NCBI RefSeq assembly: GCF_964340395.1
Contig: NC_135567.1
Location: forward strand, 8,114,158 to 8,136,657
Length of the DNA stretch: 22,500 nucleotides
DNA from: Glandiceps talaboti
Taxonomy: Eukaryota > Hemichordata > Enteropneusta > Spengelidae
Reading direction: 5' to 3'
Shown: positions 7,926 to 19,300 of the stretch, piece by piece
Position numbering within the stretch: the first letter of the stretch is position 1
Layout of the letters: each line of letters begins with the position of its first letter
Notes under the pieces: model-generated
What the model was told of the DNA's origin: nothing
The model's database searches: none
Seen by the model: only the letters and a program-made list of their open reading frames with translations
Made by a program: the position numbers and the translations under genes

Positions 7926-8117
7926 ATGACAGTGTTGCTGACTGCTTACGAAGCCATAGAAGATACAACATCATCAGATGAATACGAAAAAGTAAAAGAA
8001 AAACAAAGAAAAAGAAAGAAACGTGGAGATAGAAGATCAGTAAAGAGGCAATTGTGTTTTGATACTGAGAGTAATGAGGAAGAACAAGATGAGAAAGAAG
8101 ATACTGCCAAAAGATAG
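7926..8117 (+). CDS. Hypothetical charged protein, likely N-terminal part of the zinc-finger gene
   Basis: From ATG 7926 this frame gives 63 residues and ends at TAG 8115-8117. The frame is open further upstream to about 7770, but that part is large-repeat sequence, so I prefer the internal ATG. The product has EAIEDTTSSDEYEK, then a strongly basic block (KEKQRKRKKRGDRR), then an acidic stretch (ESNEEEQDEKED), like the disordered leader of a nuclear protein. It overlaps the next ORF by 25 bases over 8093-8117 in a different frame. A single 1-nt shift in that overlap would join the two. No domain is recognised. It may be an exon, a frameshifted pseudogene piece, or the result of a sequencing error. 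Confidence 0.45.
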   Translation: MTVLLTAYEAIEDTTSSDEYEKVKEKQRKRKKRGDRRSVKRQLCFDTESNEEEQDEKEDTAKR

Positions 8118-8881
8118 TGATATCATACCTCCGACCACCAAAAAAACCAACAACACTGGAGTATAGAATTGAAAGAATTCGATGGGAAATAAGAAGTAGA
8201 CCGAGGAATCCAGAACCCCCCCCCCCTCGTTATCCACTGTCACCCTTTTCCTGGGAGAAGAGAGTGAAGAAGAAGAAGAAGAAGGAGAACAAGAAGAAAA
8301 TGAACAAGTTACCAAGCAGAAATAAAGCTTACAGTTGTCCAGTATCAGGCTGTCGTGCCAAGGTTTGTAGACTTCAGAGACATCTCATCTCTATCCATGA
8401 CATGGACATAAGGGATGCTGAAAACACTATGAAGAAAAAACATGTTCAAGAAAGAAAGGAAAAGGCACAGAAGAGAGGTCACCCGTACAAAAGGTGCTCA
8501 GTAGTAGGTTGTGGGTGTGAAGTGCAGCGATTGGATGTACACTTGGTGCATGGACATGACATTACCAGAGGCTCCACCATGTATGCGGACAATCTAAGAA
8601 AATGTAAGAAAAATTCCTTCATGGAGGCTGAAAAAAGAAGAAGAGAGAAGCTGATAGGTAAATACACAGGAGTCTCATATAGCGAAGAAGGGGATTTGAG
8701 CTATGGCCAGTACTTTACTATTTTACATTTAATACATTTTTACATTCTAAGGCTGCACGAAATACATTTAATACATTTAATACGGGAGATGGTTGAGGTA
8801 CATTTAATGCATTTAATACATTCTAGAGTTGCACGAAATACATTCTATTCCTCGGCGATGGTCCGAGTAGCTTGCATTTAA
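8117..8881 (+). CDS. Two-finger C2H2-like zinc-finger protein, 3' end fused to satellite
   Basis: This frame is open from 8093 to a stop at 8879-8881 (254 residues counted from 8117). The first codon is GTG, not a normal animal start; the first in-frame ATG is at 8300 (residue 62). Order: Arg/Pro-rich segment (1-45), Lys tract (51-61), finger 1 with C74, C79, H89, H94, a basic linker (105-126), finger 2 with C127, C132, H142, H147, and a basic tail (160-180). Both fingers have the same C-x4-C-x9-H-x4-H spacing and share a GC...RLxxHL pattern, which strongly supports coding. The family is unrecognised; nucleic-acid binding is inferred. Residues 203-254 are encoded by satellite DNA (HLIHLI-like repeats) and are probably not native. 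AGGTAAAT at 8656 offers a splice donor that would end the exon at residue 180. The missing start and the frame break suggest an exon or a pseudogene. Confidence 0.6.
   Translation: MISYLRPPKKPTTLEYRIERIRWEIRSRPRNPEPPPPRYPLSPFSWEKRVKKKKKKENKKKMNKLPSRNKAYSCPVSGCRAKVCRLQRHLISIHDMDIRDAENTMKKKHVQERKEKAQKRGHPYKRCSVVGCGCEVQRLDVHLVHGHDITRGSTMYADNLRKCKKNSFMEAEKRRREKLIGKYTGVSYSEEGDLSYGQYFTILHLIHFYILRLHEIHLIHLIREMVEVHLMHLIHSRVARNTFYSSAMVRVACI
8216..8226 (+). repeat. C11 homopolymer in the zinc-finger ORF
   Basis: Eleven consecutive C residues encode the Pro run PPPP. A one-base change here would move translation into a frame that reads a strongly acidic tract (EESEEEEEEGEQEENEQ) before stopping at about 8325, so length errors or slippage would alter the product. 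Confidence 0.8.
8266..8283 (+). repeat. (GAA)n trinucleotide run
   Basis: Six consecutive GAA units between the C11 tract and the first zinc finger, read as Lys in the open frame (AAG register) or as Glu in the neighbouring frame. Confidence 0.85.
8656..8663 (+). promoter_or_regulatory. Candidate splice donor ending the zinc-finger exon
   Basis: AG|GTAAAT with the exon ending at 8657 is a good match to the animal 5' splice consensus and lies after finger 2 and the basic tail, before the sequence loses coding character and enters the satellite. No acceptor could be paired inside this window. Confidence 0.35.
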
Positions 8882-8920
8882 TACATTAAATACATTTAAT
8901 GCATTTAATACATTATAGAC
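8725..8920. repeat. Degenerate left-edge monomers of the satellite
   Basis: Here the core is damaged: GGCTGCACGAAAT replaces AGTTGCACGAAAT, and one monomer has ACGGGAGATGGTTGAGG in place of the CGGCGATGGTCCGGG core. The 9-bp units are also mixed with TTTTTACATT. Decay at the boundary while the interior stays uniform fits unequal crossing-over that homogenises the middle of the array. Confidence 0.75.
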
Positions 8921-9360
8921 TTGCACGAAATACATTCTATTCCTCGGCGATGGTCCGGGTAGCTTGCATTTAATACATTTAATACAGTTAATGCATTTAA
9001 TGCATTTAATACATTCTAGAGTTGCACGAAATACATTCTATTCCTCGGCGATGGTCCGGGTAGCTTGCATTTAATACATTTAATACATTTAATGCATTCA
9101 ATACATTCTAGAGTTGCACGAAATACATTCTATTTCTCGGCGATGGTCCGGGTAGCTTGCATTTAATACATTTAATACATTCTAGAGCTTGCATTTAATA
9201 CATTTAATACATTTAATACATTTAATGCATTCAATACATTCTAGAGTTGCACGAAATACATTCTATTTCTCGGCGATGGTCCGGGTAGCTTGCATTTAAT
9301 ACATTTAATACATTCTAGAGTTGCACGAAATACATTCTATTTCTCGGCGATGGTCCGGGT

Positions 9361-9966
9361 AGCTGGCATTTAATACATTTAATACATTTAATGCATTTAA
9401 TGCATTTAATTCATTTAATACATTCTAGAGTTGCACGAAATACATTCTATTTCTCGGCGATGGTCCGGGTAGCTTGCATTTAATACATTTAATACATTTA
9501 ATACATTTAATACATTCTAGAGTTGCACGAAATACATTCTATTTCTCGGCGATGGTCCGGGTAGCTGGCATTTAATACATTTAATACATTTAATGCATTT
9601 AATGCATTTAATTCATTTAATACATTCTAGAGTTGCACGAAATACATTTTATTCCTCGGCGATGGTCCGGGTAGCTTGCATTTAATACATTTAATACATT
9701 TAATACATTTAATACATTCTAGAGTTGCACGAAATACATTCTATTTCTCGGCGATGGTCCGGGTAGCTGGCATTTAATACATTTAATACATTTAATGCAT
9801 TTAATGCATTTAATTCATTTAATACATTCTAGAGTTGCACGAAATACATTCTATTCCTCGGCGATGGTCCGGGTAGCTTGCATTTAATACATTTAATACA
9901 TTTAATACATTTAATGCATTTAATACATTCTAGAGTTGCACGAAATACATTCTATTTGTCGGCGAT
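9361..9966. repeat. Dimeric higher-order repeat, 202 bp, three copies
   Basis: The variant AGCTGGCATTT (instead of AGCTTGCATTT) occurs at 9361, 9563 and 9765, exactly 202 bp apart, alternating with normal monomers. Another instance sits at 10634, in a different context. The right limit is approximate. Confidence 0.75.
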
Positions 9967-10362
9967 GGACCGGGTAGCTTGCATTTAATACATTTAATAC
10001 ATTTAATGCATTTAATACATTTAATACATTCTAGAGTTGCACGAAATACATTCTATTTCTCGGCGATGGTCCGGGTAGCTTGCATTTAATACATTTAATA
10101 CATTTAATACATTTAATGCATTAAATGCATTTCATACATTCTAGAGTTGCACGAAATACATTCTATTTGTCGGCGATGGTCCTGGTAGCTTGCATTTAAT
10201 ACATTTAATACATTTAATGCATTTAATACATTCTAGAGTTGCACGAAATACATTCTATTCCTCGGCGATGGTCCGGATAGCTTGCATCTAATACATTTAA
10301 TGCATTTAATACATTTAATACATTCTAGAGTTGCACGAAATACATTCTTTTTTTCGGCGATG

Positions 10363-10396
10363 GCATTAAATGTATTAAATGTATAAAATGCAAGCT
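10363..10396 (-). repeat. Inverted satellite segment, HOR copy 1
   Basis: After CGGCGATGG the expected TCCGGGTAGCTTGC is missing. The 34 bases run GCATTAAATG... to ...GCAAGCT, which is the reverse complement of a normal AGCTTGC plus 9-bp-unit stretch. The array then resumes with AAAGTTGCACG. Confidence 0.88.
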
Positions 10397-11626
10397 AAAG
10401 TTGCACGAAATACATTCTATTTATCGGCGATGGTCCGGGTAGCTTGCATTTAATACATTTAATACATTTAATGCATTTAATACATTTAATACATCCTAGA
10501 GTTGCACGAAATACATTCTATTCCTCGGCGATGGTCCGGGTAGCTGACATTTAATACATTTAATACATTTAATACATTTAATACATTCTAGAGTTGCACG
10601 AAATACATTCTATTTCTCGGCGATGGTCCGGGTAGCTGGCATTTAATACATTTAATACATTTAATGCATTTAATGCATTTAATTCATTTAATACATTCTA
10701 GAGTTGCACGAAATACATTCTATTCCTCGGCGATGGTCCGGGTAGCTTGCATTTAATACATTTAATACATTTAATACATTTAATGCATTTAATACATTCT
10801 AGAGTTGCACGAAATACATTCTATTTGTCGGCGATGGACCGGGTAGCTTGCATTTAATGCATTTAATACATTTAATGCATTTAATACATTCTAGAGTTGC
10901 ACGAAATACATTCTATTTCTCGGCGATGGTCCGGGTAGCTTGGATTTAATACATTTAATACATTTAATACATTTAATGCATTAAATGCATTTCATACATT
11001 CTAGAGTTGCACGAAATACATTCTATTTGTCGGCGATGGTCCGGGTAGCTTGCATTTAATACATTTAATACATTTAATACATTTAATGCATTTAATGCAT
11101 TTAATACATTCTAGAGTTGCACGAAATACATTCTATTTGTCGGCGATGGTCCGGGTAGCTTGCATTTAATACATTTAATACATTTAATACATTTAATGCA
11201 TTTAATACATTCTAGAGTTGCACGAAATACATTCTATTCCTCGGCGATGGTCCGGGTAGCTTGCATTTAATACATTTAATACATTTAATGCATGTAATGC
11301 ATTTAATACATTCTAGAGTTGCACGAAATATATTCTATTCCTCGGCGATGGTCCGGGTAGCTTGCATTTAATACATTTAATACATTTAATACATTTTATA
11401 CATTCTAGAGTTGCACGAAATACATTCTATTTGTCGGCGATGGTCCTGGTAGCTTGCATTTAATACATTTAATACATTTAATGCATTTAATACATTCTAG
11501 AGTTGCACGAAATACATTCTATTCCTCGGCGATGGTCCGGATAGCTTGCATCTAATACATTTAATGCATTTAATACATTTAATACATTCTAGAGTTGCAC
11601 GAAATACATTCTTTTTTTCGGCGATG

Positions 11627-11660
11627 GCATTAAATGTATTAAATGTATAAAATGCAAGCT
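11627..11660 (-). repeat. Inverted satellite segment, HOR copy 2
   Basis: Same 34-bp inversion with the same breakpoints and the same flanking TTTTTTTCGG variant as the copy at 10363. Confidence 0.88.
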
Positions 11661-12993
11661 AAAGTTGCACGAAATACATTCTATTTATCGGCGATGGTCC
11701 GGGTAGCTTGCATTTAATACATTTAATACATTTAATGCATTTAATACATTTAATACATCTGCACGAAATACATTCTATTCCTCGGCGATGGTCCGGGTAG
11801 CTGACATTTAATACATTTAATACATTTAATGCATTTAATGCATTTAATTCATTTAATACATTCTAGAGTTGCACGAAATACATTCTATTCCTCGGCGATG
11901 GTCCGGGTAGCTTGCATTTAATACATTTAATACATTTAATGCATTTAATACATTCTAGAGTTGCACGAAATACATTCTATTTGTCGGCGATGGACCGGGT
12001 AGCTTGCATTTAATACATTTAATACATTTAATACATTTAATGCATTTAATTCATTTAATACATTCTAGAGTTGCACGAAATACATTCTATTCCTCGGCGA
12101 TGGTCCGGGTAGCTTGCATTTAATACATTTAATACATTTAATACATTTAATGCATTTAATACATTCTAGAGTTGCACGAAATACATTCTATTTGTCGGCG
12201 ATGGACCGGGTAGCTTGCATTTAATGCATTTAATACATTTAATGCATTTAATACATTCTAGAGTTGCACGAAATACATTCTATTTCTCGGCGATGGTCCG
12301 GGTAGCTTGGATTTAATACATTTAATACATTTAATACATTTAATGCATTAAATGCATTTCATACATTCTAGAGTTGCACGAAATACATTCTATTTGTCGG
12401 CGATGGTCCGGGTAGCTTGCATTTAATACATTTAATACATTTAATACATTTAATGCATTTAATGCATTTAATACATTCTAGAGTTGCACGAAATACATTC
12501 TATTTGTCGGCGATGGTCCGGGTAGCTTGCATTTAATACATTTAATACATTTAATACATTTAATGCATTTAATACATTCTAGAGTTGCACGAAATACATT
12601 CTATTCCTCGGCGATGGTCCGGGTAGCTTGCATTTAATACATTTAATACATTTAATGCATGTAATGCATTTAATACATTCTAGAGTTGCACGAAATATAT
12701 TCTATTCCTCGGCGATGGTCCGGGTAGCTTGCATTTAATACATTTAATACATTTAATACATTTTATACATTCTAGAGTTGCACGAAATACATTCTATTTG
12801 TCGGCGATGGTCCTGGTAGCTTGCATTTAATACATTTAATACATTTAATGCATTTAATACATTCTAGAGTTGCACGAAATACATTCTATTCCTCGGCGAT
12901 GGTCCGGATAGCTTGCATCTAATACATTTAATGCATTTAATACATTTAATACATTCTAGAGTTGCACGAAATACATTCTTTTTTTCGGCGATG

Positions 12994-13027
12994 GCATTAA
13001 ATGTATTAAATGTATAAAATGCAAGCT
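12994..13027 (-). repeat. Inverted satellite segment, HOR copy 3
   Basis: Same 34-bp inversion and breakpoints, 1,367 bp after copy 2. Confidence 0.88.
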
Positions 13028-14293
13028 AAAGTTGCACGAAATACATTCTATTTATCGGCGATGGTCCGGGTAGCTTGCATTTAATACATTTAATACATTT
13101 AATGCATTTAATACATTTAATACATCCTAGAGTTGCACGAAATACATTCTATTCCTCGGCCATGGTCCGGGTAGCTGACATTTAATACATTTAATACATT
13201 TAATGCATTTAATGCATTTAATTCATTTAATACATTCTAGAGTTGCACGAAATACATTCTATTCCTCGGCGATGGTCCGGGTAGCTTGCATTTAATACAT
13301 TTAATACATTTAATGCATTTAATACATTCTAGAGTTGCACGAAATACATTCTATTTGTCGGCGATGGACCGGGTAGCTTGCATTTAATACATTTAATACA
13401 TTTAATACATTTAATGCATTTAATACATTTAATACATTCTAGAGTTGCACGAAATACATTCTATTTCTCGGCGATGGTCCGGGTAGCTTGCATTTAATAC
13501 ATTTAATACATTTAATACATTTAATGCATTAAATGCATTTCACACATTCTAGAGTTGCACGAAATACATTCTATTTCTCGGCGATGGTCCGGGTAGCTTG
13601 GATTTAATACATTTAATACATTTAATACATTTAATGCATTAAATGCATTTCATACATTCTAGAGTTGCACGAAATACATTCTATTTGTCGGCGATGGTCC
13701 GGGTAGCTTGCATTTAATACATTTAATACATTTAATACATTTAATGCATTTAATGCATTTAATACATTCTAGAGTTGCACGAAATACATTCTATTTGTCG
13801 GCGATGGTCCGGGTAGCTTGCATTTAATACATTGAATACATTTAATACATTTAATACATTTAATGCATTTAATACATTCTAGAGTTGCACGAAATACATT
13901 CTATTCCTCGGCGATGGTCCGGGTAGCTTGCATTTAATACATTTAATACATTTAATGCATGTAATGCATTTAATACATTCTAGAGTTGCACGAAATATAT
14001 TCTATTCCTCGGCGATGGTCCGGGTAGCTTGCATTTAATACATTTAATACATTTAATACATTTTATACATTCTAGAGTTGCACGAAATACATTCTATTTG
14101 TCGGCGATGGTCCTGGTAGCTTGCATTTAATACATTTAATACATTTAATGCATTTAATACATTCTAGAGTTGCACGAAATACATTCTATTCCTCGGCGAT
14201 GGTCCGGATAGCTTGCATCTAATACATTTAATGCATTTAATACATTTAATACATTCTAGAGTTGCACGAAATACATTCTTTTTTTCGGCGATG

Positions 14294-14327
14294 GCATTAA
14301 ATGTATTAAATGTATAAAATGCAAGCT
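14294..14327 (-). repeat. Inverted satellite segment, HOR copy 4
   Basis: Same 34-bp inversion and breakpoints, 1,300 bp after copy 3 and 2,667 bp after copy 2. Confidence 0.88.
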
Positions 14328-15660
14328 AAAGTTGCACGAAATACATTCTATTTATCGGCGATGGTCCGGGTAGCTTGCATTTAATACATTTAATACATTT
14401 AATGCATTTAATACATTTAATACATCTGCACGAAATACATTCTATTCCTCGGCGATGGTCCGGGTAGCTGACATTTAATACATTTAATACATTTAATGCA
14501 TTTAATGCATTTAATTCATTTAATACATTCTAGAGTTGCACGAAATACATTCTATACCTCGGCGATGGTCCGGGTAGCTTGCATTTAATACATTTAATAC
14601 ATTTAATGCATTTAATACATTCTAGAGTTGCACGAAATACATTCTATTTGTCGGCGATGGACCGGGTAGCTTGCATTTAATACATTTAATACATTTAATA
14701 CATTTAATGCATTTAATTCATTTAATACATTCTAGAGTTGCACGAAATACATTCTATTCCTCGGCGATGGTCCGGGTAGCTTGCATTTAATACATTTAAT
14801 ACATTTAATACATTTAATGCATTTAATACATTCTAGAGTTGCACGAAATACATTCTATTTGTCGGCGATGGACCGGGTAGCTTGCATTTAATGCATTTAA
14901 TACATTTAATGCATTTAATACATTCTAGAGTTGCACGAAATACATTCTATTTCTCGGCGATGGTCCGGGTAGCTTGGATTTAATACATTTAATACATTTA
15001 ATACATTTAATGCATTAAATGCATTTCATACATTCTAGAGTTGCACGAAATACATTCTATTTGTCGGCGATGGTCCGGGTAGCTTGCATTTAATACATTT
15101 AATACATTTAATACATTTAATGCATTTAATGCATTTAATACATTCTAGAGTTGCACGAAATACATTCTATTTGTCGGCGATGGTCCGGGTAGCTTGCATT
15201 TAATACATTTAATACATTTAATACATTTAATGCATTTAATACATTCTAGAGTTGCACGAAATACATTCTATTCCTCGGCGATGGTCCGGGTAGCTTGCAT
15301 TTAATACATTTAATACATTTAATGCATGTAATGCATTTAATACATTCTAGAGTTGCACGAAATATATTCTATTCCTCGGCGATGGTCCGGGTAGCTTGCA
15401 TTTAATACATTTAATACATTTAATACATTTTATACATTCTAGAGTTGCACGAAATACATTCTATTTGTCGGCGATGGTCCTGGTAGCTTGCATTTAATAC
15501 ATTTAATACATTTAATGCATTTAATACATTCTAGAGTTGCACGAAATACATTCTATTCCTCGGCGATGGTCCGGATAGCTTGCATCTAATACATTTAATG
15601 CATTTAATACATTTAATACATTCTAGAGTTGCACGAAATACATTCTTTTTTTCGGCGATG

Positions 15661-15694
15661 GCATTAAATGTATTAAATGTATAAAATGCAAGCT
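15661..15694 (-). repeat. Inverted satellite segment, HOR copy 5 (last)
   Basis: Last visible copy of the inversion. No instance is found from 15695 to the window end, so the distal array derives from a lineage without it. Confidence 0.88.
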
Positions 15695-16374
15695 AAAGTT
15701 GCACGAAATACATTCTATTTATCGGCGATGGTCCGGGTAGCTTGCATTTAATACATTTAATACATTTAATGCATTTAATACATTTAATACATCCTAGAGT
15801 TGCACGAAATACATTCTATTCCTCGGCGATGGTCCGGGTAGCTGACATTTAATACATTTAATACATTTAATGCATTTAATGCATTTAATTCATTTAATAC
15901 ATTCTAGAGTTGCACGAAATACATTCTATTCCTCGGCGATGGTCCGGGTAGCTTGCATTTAATACATTTAATACATTTAATGCATTTAATACATTCTAGA
16001 GTTGCACGAAATACATTCTATTTGTCGGCGATGGACCGGGTAGCTTGCATTTAATACATTTAATACATTTAATACATTTAATGCATTTAATACATTTAAT
16101 ACATTCTAGAGTTGCACGAAATACATTCTATTTCTCGGCGATGGTCCGGGTAGCTTGCATTTAATACATTTAATACATTTAATACATTTAATGCATTAAA
16201 TGCATTTCACACATTCTAGAGTTGCACGAAATACATTCTATTTGTCGGCGATGGTCCGGGTAGCTTGCATTTAATACATTTAATACATTTAATACATTTA
16301 ATACATTTAATGCATTTAATGCATTTAATACATTCTAGAGTTGCACGAAATACATTCTATTTGTCGGTGATGGT

Positions 16375-19300
16375 CCGGGTAGCTTGCATTTAATACATTT
16401 AATACATTTAATACATTTAATGCATTTAATGCATTTAATACATTTTAGAGTTGCACGAAATACATTCTATTGCTCGGCGATGGTCCGGGTAGCTTGCATT
16501 TAATACATTTAATACATTTAATACATTTAATGCATTTAATACATTTAATACATTCTAGAGTTGCACGAAATACATTCTATTTCTCGGCGATGGTCCGGGT
16601 AGCTTGCATTTAATACATTTAATACATTTAATACATTTAATGCATTAAATGCATTTCACACATTCTAGAGTTGCACGAAATACATTCTATTTGTCGGCGA
16701 TGGTCCGGGTAGCTTGCATTTAGTACATTTAATACATTTAATACATTTAATACATTTAATGCATTTAATGCATTTAATACATTCTAGAGTTGCACGAAAT
16801 ACATTCTATTTGTCGGTGATGGTCCGGGTAGCTTGCATTTAATACATTTAATACATTTAATGCATTTAATGCATTTAATACATTTTAGAGTTGCACGAAA
16901 TACATTCTATTGCTCGGCGATGGTCCGGGTAGCTTGCATTTAATACATTTAATACATTTAATACATTTAATGCATTTAATACATTCTAGAGTTGCACGAA
17001 ATACATTCTATTCCTCGGCGATGGTCCGGGTAGCTTGCATTTAATACATTTAATACATTTAATGCATTTAATGCATTTAATACATTCTAGAGTTGCACGA
17101 AATACATTCTATTTATCGGCGATGGTCCGGGTAGCTTGCATATAATACATTTAATACATTTAATACATTTAATGCATTTAATACATTTAATACATTCTAG
17201 AGTTGCACGAAATACATTCTATTTCTCGGCGATGGTCCGGGTAGCTTGCATTTAATACATTTAATACATTTAATGCATTTAATACATTTAATACATCCTA
17301 GAGTTGCACGAAATACATTCTATTCCTCGGCGATGGTCCGGGTAGCTGACATTTAATACATTTAATACATTTAATGCATTTAATGCATTTAATTCATTTA
17401 ATACATTCTAGAGTTGCACGAAATACATTCTATTCCTCGGCGATGGTCCGGGTAGCTTGCATTTAATACATTTAATACATTTAATGCATTTAATACATTC
17501 TAGAGTTGCACGAAATACATTCTATTTGTCGGCGATGGACCGGGTAGCTTGCATTTAATACATTTAATACATTTAATACATTTAATGCATTTAATACATT
17601 TAATACATTCTAGAGTTGCACGAAATACATTCTATTTCTCGGCGATGGTCCGGGTAGCTTGCATTTAATACATTTAATACATTTAATACATTTAATGCAT
17701 TAAATGCATTTCCCACATTCTAGAGTTGCACGAAATACATTCTATTTGTCGGCGATGGTCCGGGTAGCTTGCATTTAATACATTTAATACATTTAATACA
17801 TTTAATGCATTTAATGCATTTAATACATTCTAGAGTTGCACGAAATACATTCTATTTGTCGGTGATGGTCCGGGTAGCTTGCATTTAATACATTTAATAC
17901 ATTTAATACATTTAATGCATTTAATGCATTTAATACATTTTAGAGTTGTACGAAATACATTCTATTGCTCGGCGATGGTCCGGGTAGCTTGCATTTAATA
18001 CATTTAATACATTTAATGCATTTAATACATTCTAGAGTTGCACGAAATACATTCTATTTGTCGGCGATGGACCGGGTAGCTTGCATTTAATACATTTAAT
18101 ACATTTAATACATTTAATGCATTTAATACATTTAATACATTCTAGAGTTGCACGAAATACATTCTATTTCTCGGCGATGGTCCGGGTAGCTTGCATTTAA
18201 TACATTTAATACATTTAATACATTTAATGCATTAAATGCATTTCACACATTCTAGAGTTGCACGAAATACATTCTATTTGTCGGCGATGGTCCGGGTAGC
18301 TTGCATTTAATACATTTAATACATTTAATACATTTAATACATTTAATGCATTTAATGCATTTAATACATTCTAGAGTTGCACGAAATACATTCTATTTGT
18401 CGGTGATGGTCCGGGTAGCTTGCATTTAATACATTTAATACATTTAATACATTTAATGCATTTAATGCATTTAATACATTTTAGAGTTGCACGAAATACA
18501 TTCTATTGCTCGGCGATGGTCCGGGTAGCTTGCATTTAATACATTTAATACATTTAATGCATTTAATACATTCTAGAGTTGCACGAAATACATTCTATTT
18601 GTCGGCGATGGACCGGGTAGCTTGCATTTAATACATTTAATACATTTAATACATTTAATGCATTTAATACATTTAATACATTCTAGAGTTGCACGAAATA
18701 CATTCTATTTCTCGGCGATGGTCCGGGTAGCTTGCATTTAATACATTTAATACATTTAATACATTTAATGCATTAAATGCATTTCCCACATTCTAGAGTT
18801 GCACGAAATACATTCTATTTGTCGGCGATGGTCCGGGTAGCTTGCATTTAATACATTTAATACATTTAATACATTTAATGCATTTAATGCATTTAATACA
18901 TTCTAGAGTTGCACGAAATACATTCTATTTGTCGGTGATGGTCCGGGTAGCTTGCATTTAATACATTTAATACATTTAATACATTTAATGCATTTAATGC
19001 ATTTAATACATTTTAGAGTTGTACGAAATACATTCTATTGCTCGGCGATGGTCCGGGTAGCTTGCATTTAATACATTTAATACATTTAATGCATTTAATA
19101 CATTCTAGAGTTGCACGAAATACATTCTATTTGTCGGCGATGGACCGGGTAGCTTGCATTTAATACATTTAATACATTTAATACATTTAATGCATTTAAT
19201 ACATTTAATACATTCTAGAGTTGCACGAAATACATTCTATTTCTCGGCGATGGTCCGGGTAGCTTGCATTTAATACATTTAATACATTTAATACATTTAA

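Larger units (their letters stand above)
10362..16212. repeat. Higher-order repeat of 13-14 monomers, paired into a 2,667-bp super-unit
   Basis: The inverted-monomer marker occurs at 10362, 11626, 12993, 14293 and 15660, giving intervals of 1264, 1367, 1300 and 1367 bp. The alternate intervals match exactly: 11626 to 14293 and 12993 to 15660 are both 2,667 bp. A second marker, the truncated junction TACATCTGCACG, recurs at 11754 and 14421, again 2,667 bp apart. One 1,367-bp unit contains about 14 monomers and the 1,300-bp unit about 13. The 2,667-bp correspondence still holds at 13545/16212 and then breaks. Confidence 0.85.

Noticed and set aside
8037-8315. Minus-strand ORF rich in Ser and hydrophobic residues
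   Set aside because: It is the antisense of the Lys/Glu-rich coding stretch; the Ser runs are the complement of GAA repeats.
8266-8325. Acidic Glu-rich frame as the true coding frame
   Set aside because: It ends at a stop just before the first finger and would need two shifts, whereas the finger frame is open throughout.
8479-8667. Minus-strand ORF opposite the second zinc finger
   Set aside because: It is the shadow of the finger frame, where the Cys/His spacing clearly favours the plus strand.
8941-8975. CENP-B box in the satellite core
   Set aside because: The core lacks the TTCG and CGGGA elements in the required arrangement; similarity is limited to GC richness and a CGGG.
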